Origin: Rhodospirillales bacterium
Lineage (GTDB): Bacteria; Pseudomonadota; Alphaproteobacteria; Geminicoccales; Geminicoccaceae
Direction of reading: 5' to 3'
Length of the DNA: 6,566 nt
Assembly: GCA_007131045.1 (NCBI GenBank)
Contig: SLRI01000230.1
Span: 1 to 6,566, forward strand
Shown here: positions 5,881 through 6,566 of the stretch, one piece after another
How positions within the stretch are numbered: the first letter of the stretch is position 1
How the letters are laid out: each line of letters opens with the position of its first letter
The notes under the pieces: model-generated
What the model was told of the DNA's origin: nothing
Database searches by the model: none
The model's input: the letters and a program-made list of their open reading frames with translations, nothing else
Program-made: the position numbers and the translations under genes

Positions 5881-6566
5881 TCAACGGTCGTGGTGCTCGA
5901 GGTAGCGCGCAACATAGGCGAAGCGGCGGCGGCGATGCGGACCATGAAGGCGTGGAAATCGGCGGCGAGCTCGCTGTCGTCGGCGCGCATCCGGGCGAGG
6001 TCGCCAGCGGTGACGGCATGCGCCGAGCCCGCACTCTCGGCGATCACCGTCACCGAGCGGGGCGTGCCCAAATAGCAGCCGACCTCGCCGACCACCGTAC
6101 CCGGCAAGACGTTTGCAGCCGCACCGTGGCCCCGCCGGCCAGCGTGAGCCAGGCGCTCAACCGGCCGCTTTCGATAAAATACATCCGATCGGCGGCCTCG
6201 CCCTGGCTGAAGACGGCCTCGCCCGGCTGCCAAACGAGGCGCGTGGTGTAGCCGAGCAGGCGCGCCCGGACGGCAGAATTCGGGAAGGCCAGGGCCAGCT
6301 CGTTGGGCGGCGGCAGGGTATCGAACGGCGCCTCGGGCGCGACACCCAAGAGCGCGTTCTCGGCATGCTCGAGCGCATGGTCGAGATCGCTGAACCGCTG
6401 CAGCACCGCACCGCTGCCGGCACTGCACACCACCTTGGCGACGGACGCCTCGATCAGCCGCACGAAACTGGCCACAGCCGAGGAATCGACGCCTGAGACG
6501 CGGCCGAAATCGAGCACCAAAAAGCGCAAGGGCCGGCCTCGATGCGCCGCCAATTCTGTCGTGATC
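5881..6566 (-). pseudogene. 3' part of a SulP-family anion transporter with STAS and cyclic-nucleotide-binding domains, frameshifted
   Basis: The gene enters from the right edge, so its start and any membrane region are outside the window. The first visible residues are the end of a STAS domain (LRFLVLDFGRVSGVDSSAV, then SDLDHALEHAENALL), a form typical of SulP sulfate/bicarbonate-type permeases. A cyclic-nucleotide-binding domain follows: WQPGEAVFSQGEAADRMYFI, ESGRLSAWLTL, then VVGEVGCYLGTPRSVTVIAE. The frame is broken between VRLQT and LPGTVVGE near 6107-6110: the upstream frame runs into TGA at 6052-6050, while homology continues in another frame. One missing base (for example T in ACGTTCTTG) would restore it. 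Past FHAFMVRIAAA the second frame loses its coding look and would run to TAG at 5808, inside the lyase gene. A third frame gives RFAYVARYLEHHDR and stops at TGA 5883-5881, which looks like the natural end. The lesions may be real decay or base-calling errors. Without them this would be a normal regulated transporter. Confidence 0.75.

Overview
The window is about two-thirds G+C, and the genes use G/C strongly at third codon positions. Together with the overlapping uvrD–prmA pair, this suggests a high-GC proteobacterium, most likely an alphaproteobacterium of the Rhodospirillales type. That placement is an inference from gene content and composition; there is no rRNA or other marker gene here.

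Layout, left to right. Positions 1-167 are a relatively AT-rich stretch with no convincing gene. Positions 168-3397, minus strand, hold a two-gene housekeeping unit: uvrD (UvrD/PcrA DNA helicase) followed by prmA (ribosomal protein L11 methyltransferase), joined by a 4-base ATGA stop/start overlap. Positions 3398-3703 are a divergent intergenic region with three degenerate ~20-bp palindromic repeats centred on CTCGAG and a plausible rightward promoter. Positions 3704-5850, plus strand, hold three genes: a 62-codon small membrane protein of unknown function, a 191-residue reductase-like protein with the RibD C-terminal/dihydrofolate-reductase fold, and a 412-residue secreted protein resembling AlgL-type (PL5) alginate lyases. 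A 30-bp gap with a strong hairpin separates these from a convergent minus-strand gene that enters from the right edge. That gene is the 3' part of a SulP-type anion transporter (end of the STAS domain plus a cyclic-nucleotide-binding domain). Its reading frame is broken near 6109 and apparently again near 5925.

Working together: uvrD and prmA are probably co-transcribed and translationally coupled. They serve DNA repair and ribosome modification, with no functional link beyond the shared transcript. The three plus-strand genes could be one transcript, but nothing in their sequences shows a shared pathway. The lyase suggests periplasmic processing of uronic-acid polysaccharide, and no alginate biosynthesis or export gene is visible to explain its substrate.

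I do not see evidence for a new multi-gene system. The points that most deserve a second look are the doubly frameshifted transporter tail, the CTCGAG repeat cluster in the divergent region, the departures of the lyase from the AlgL active site, and the small membrane protein.
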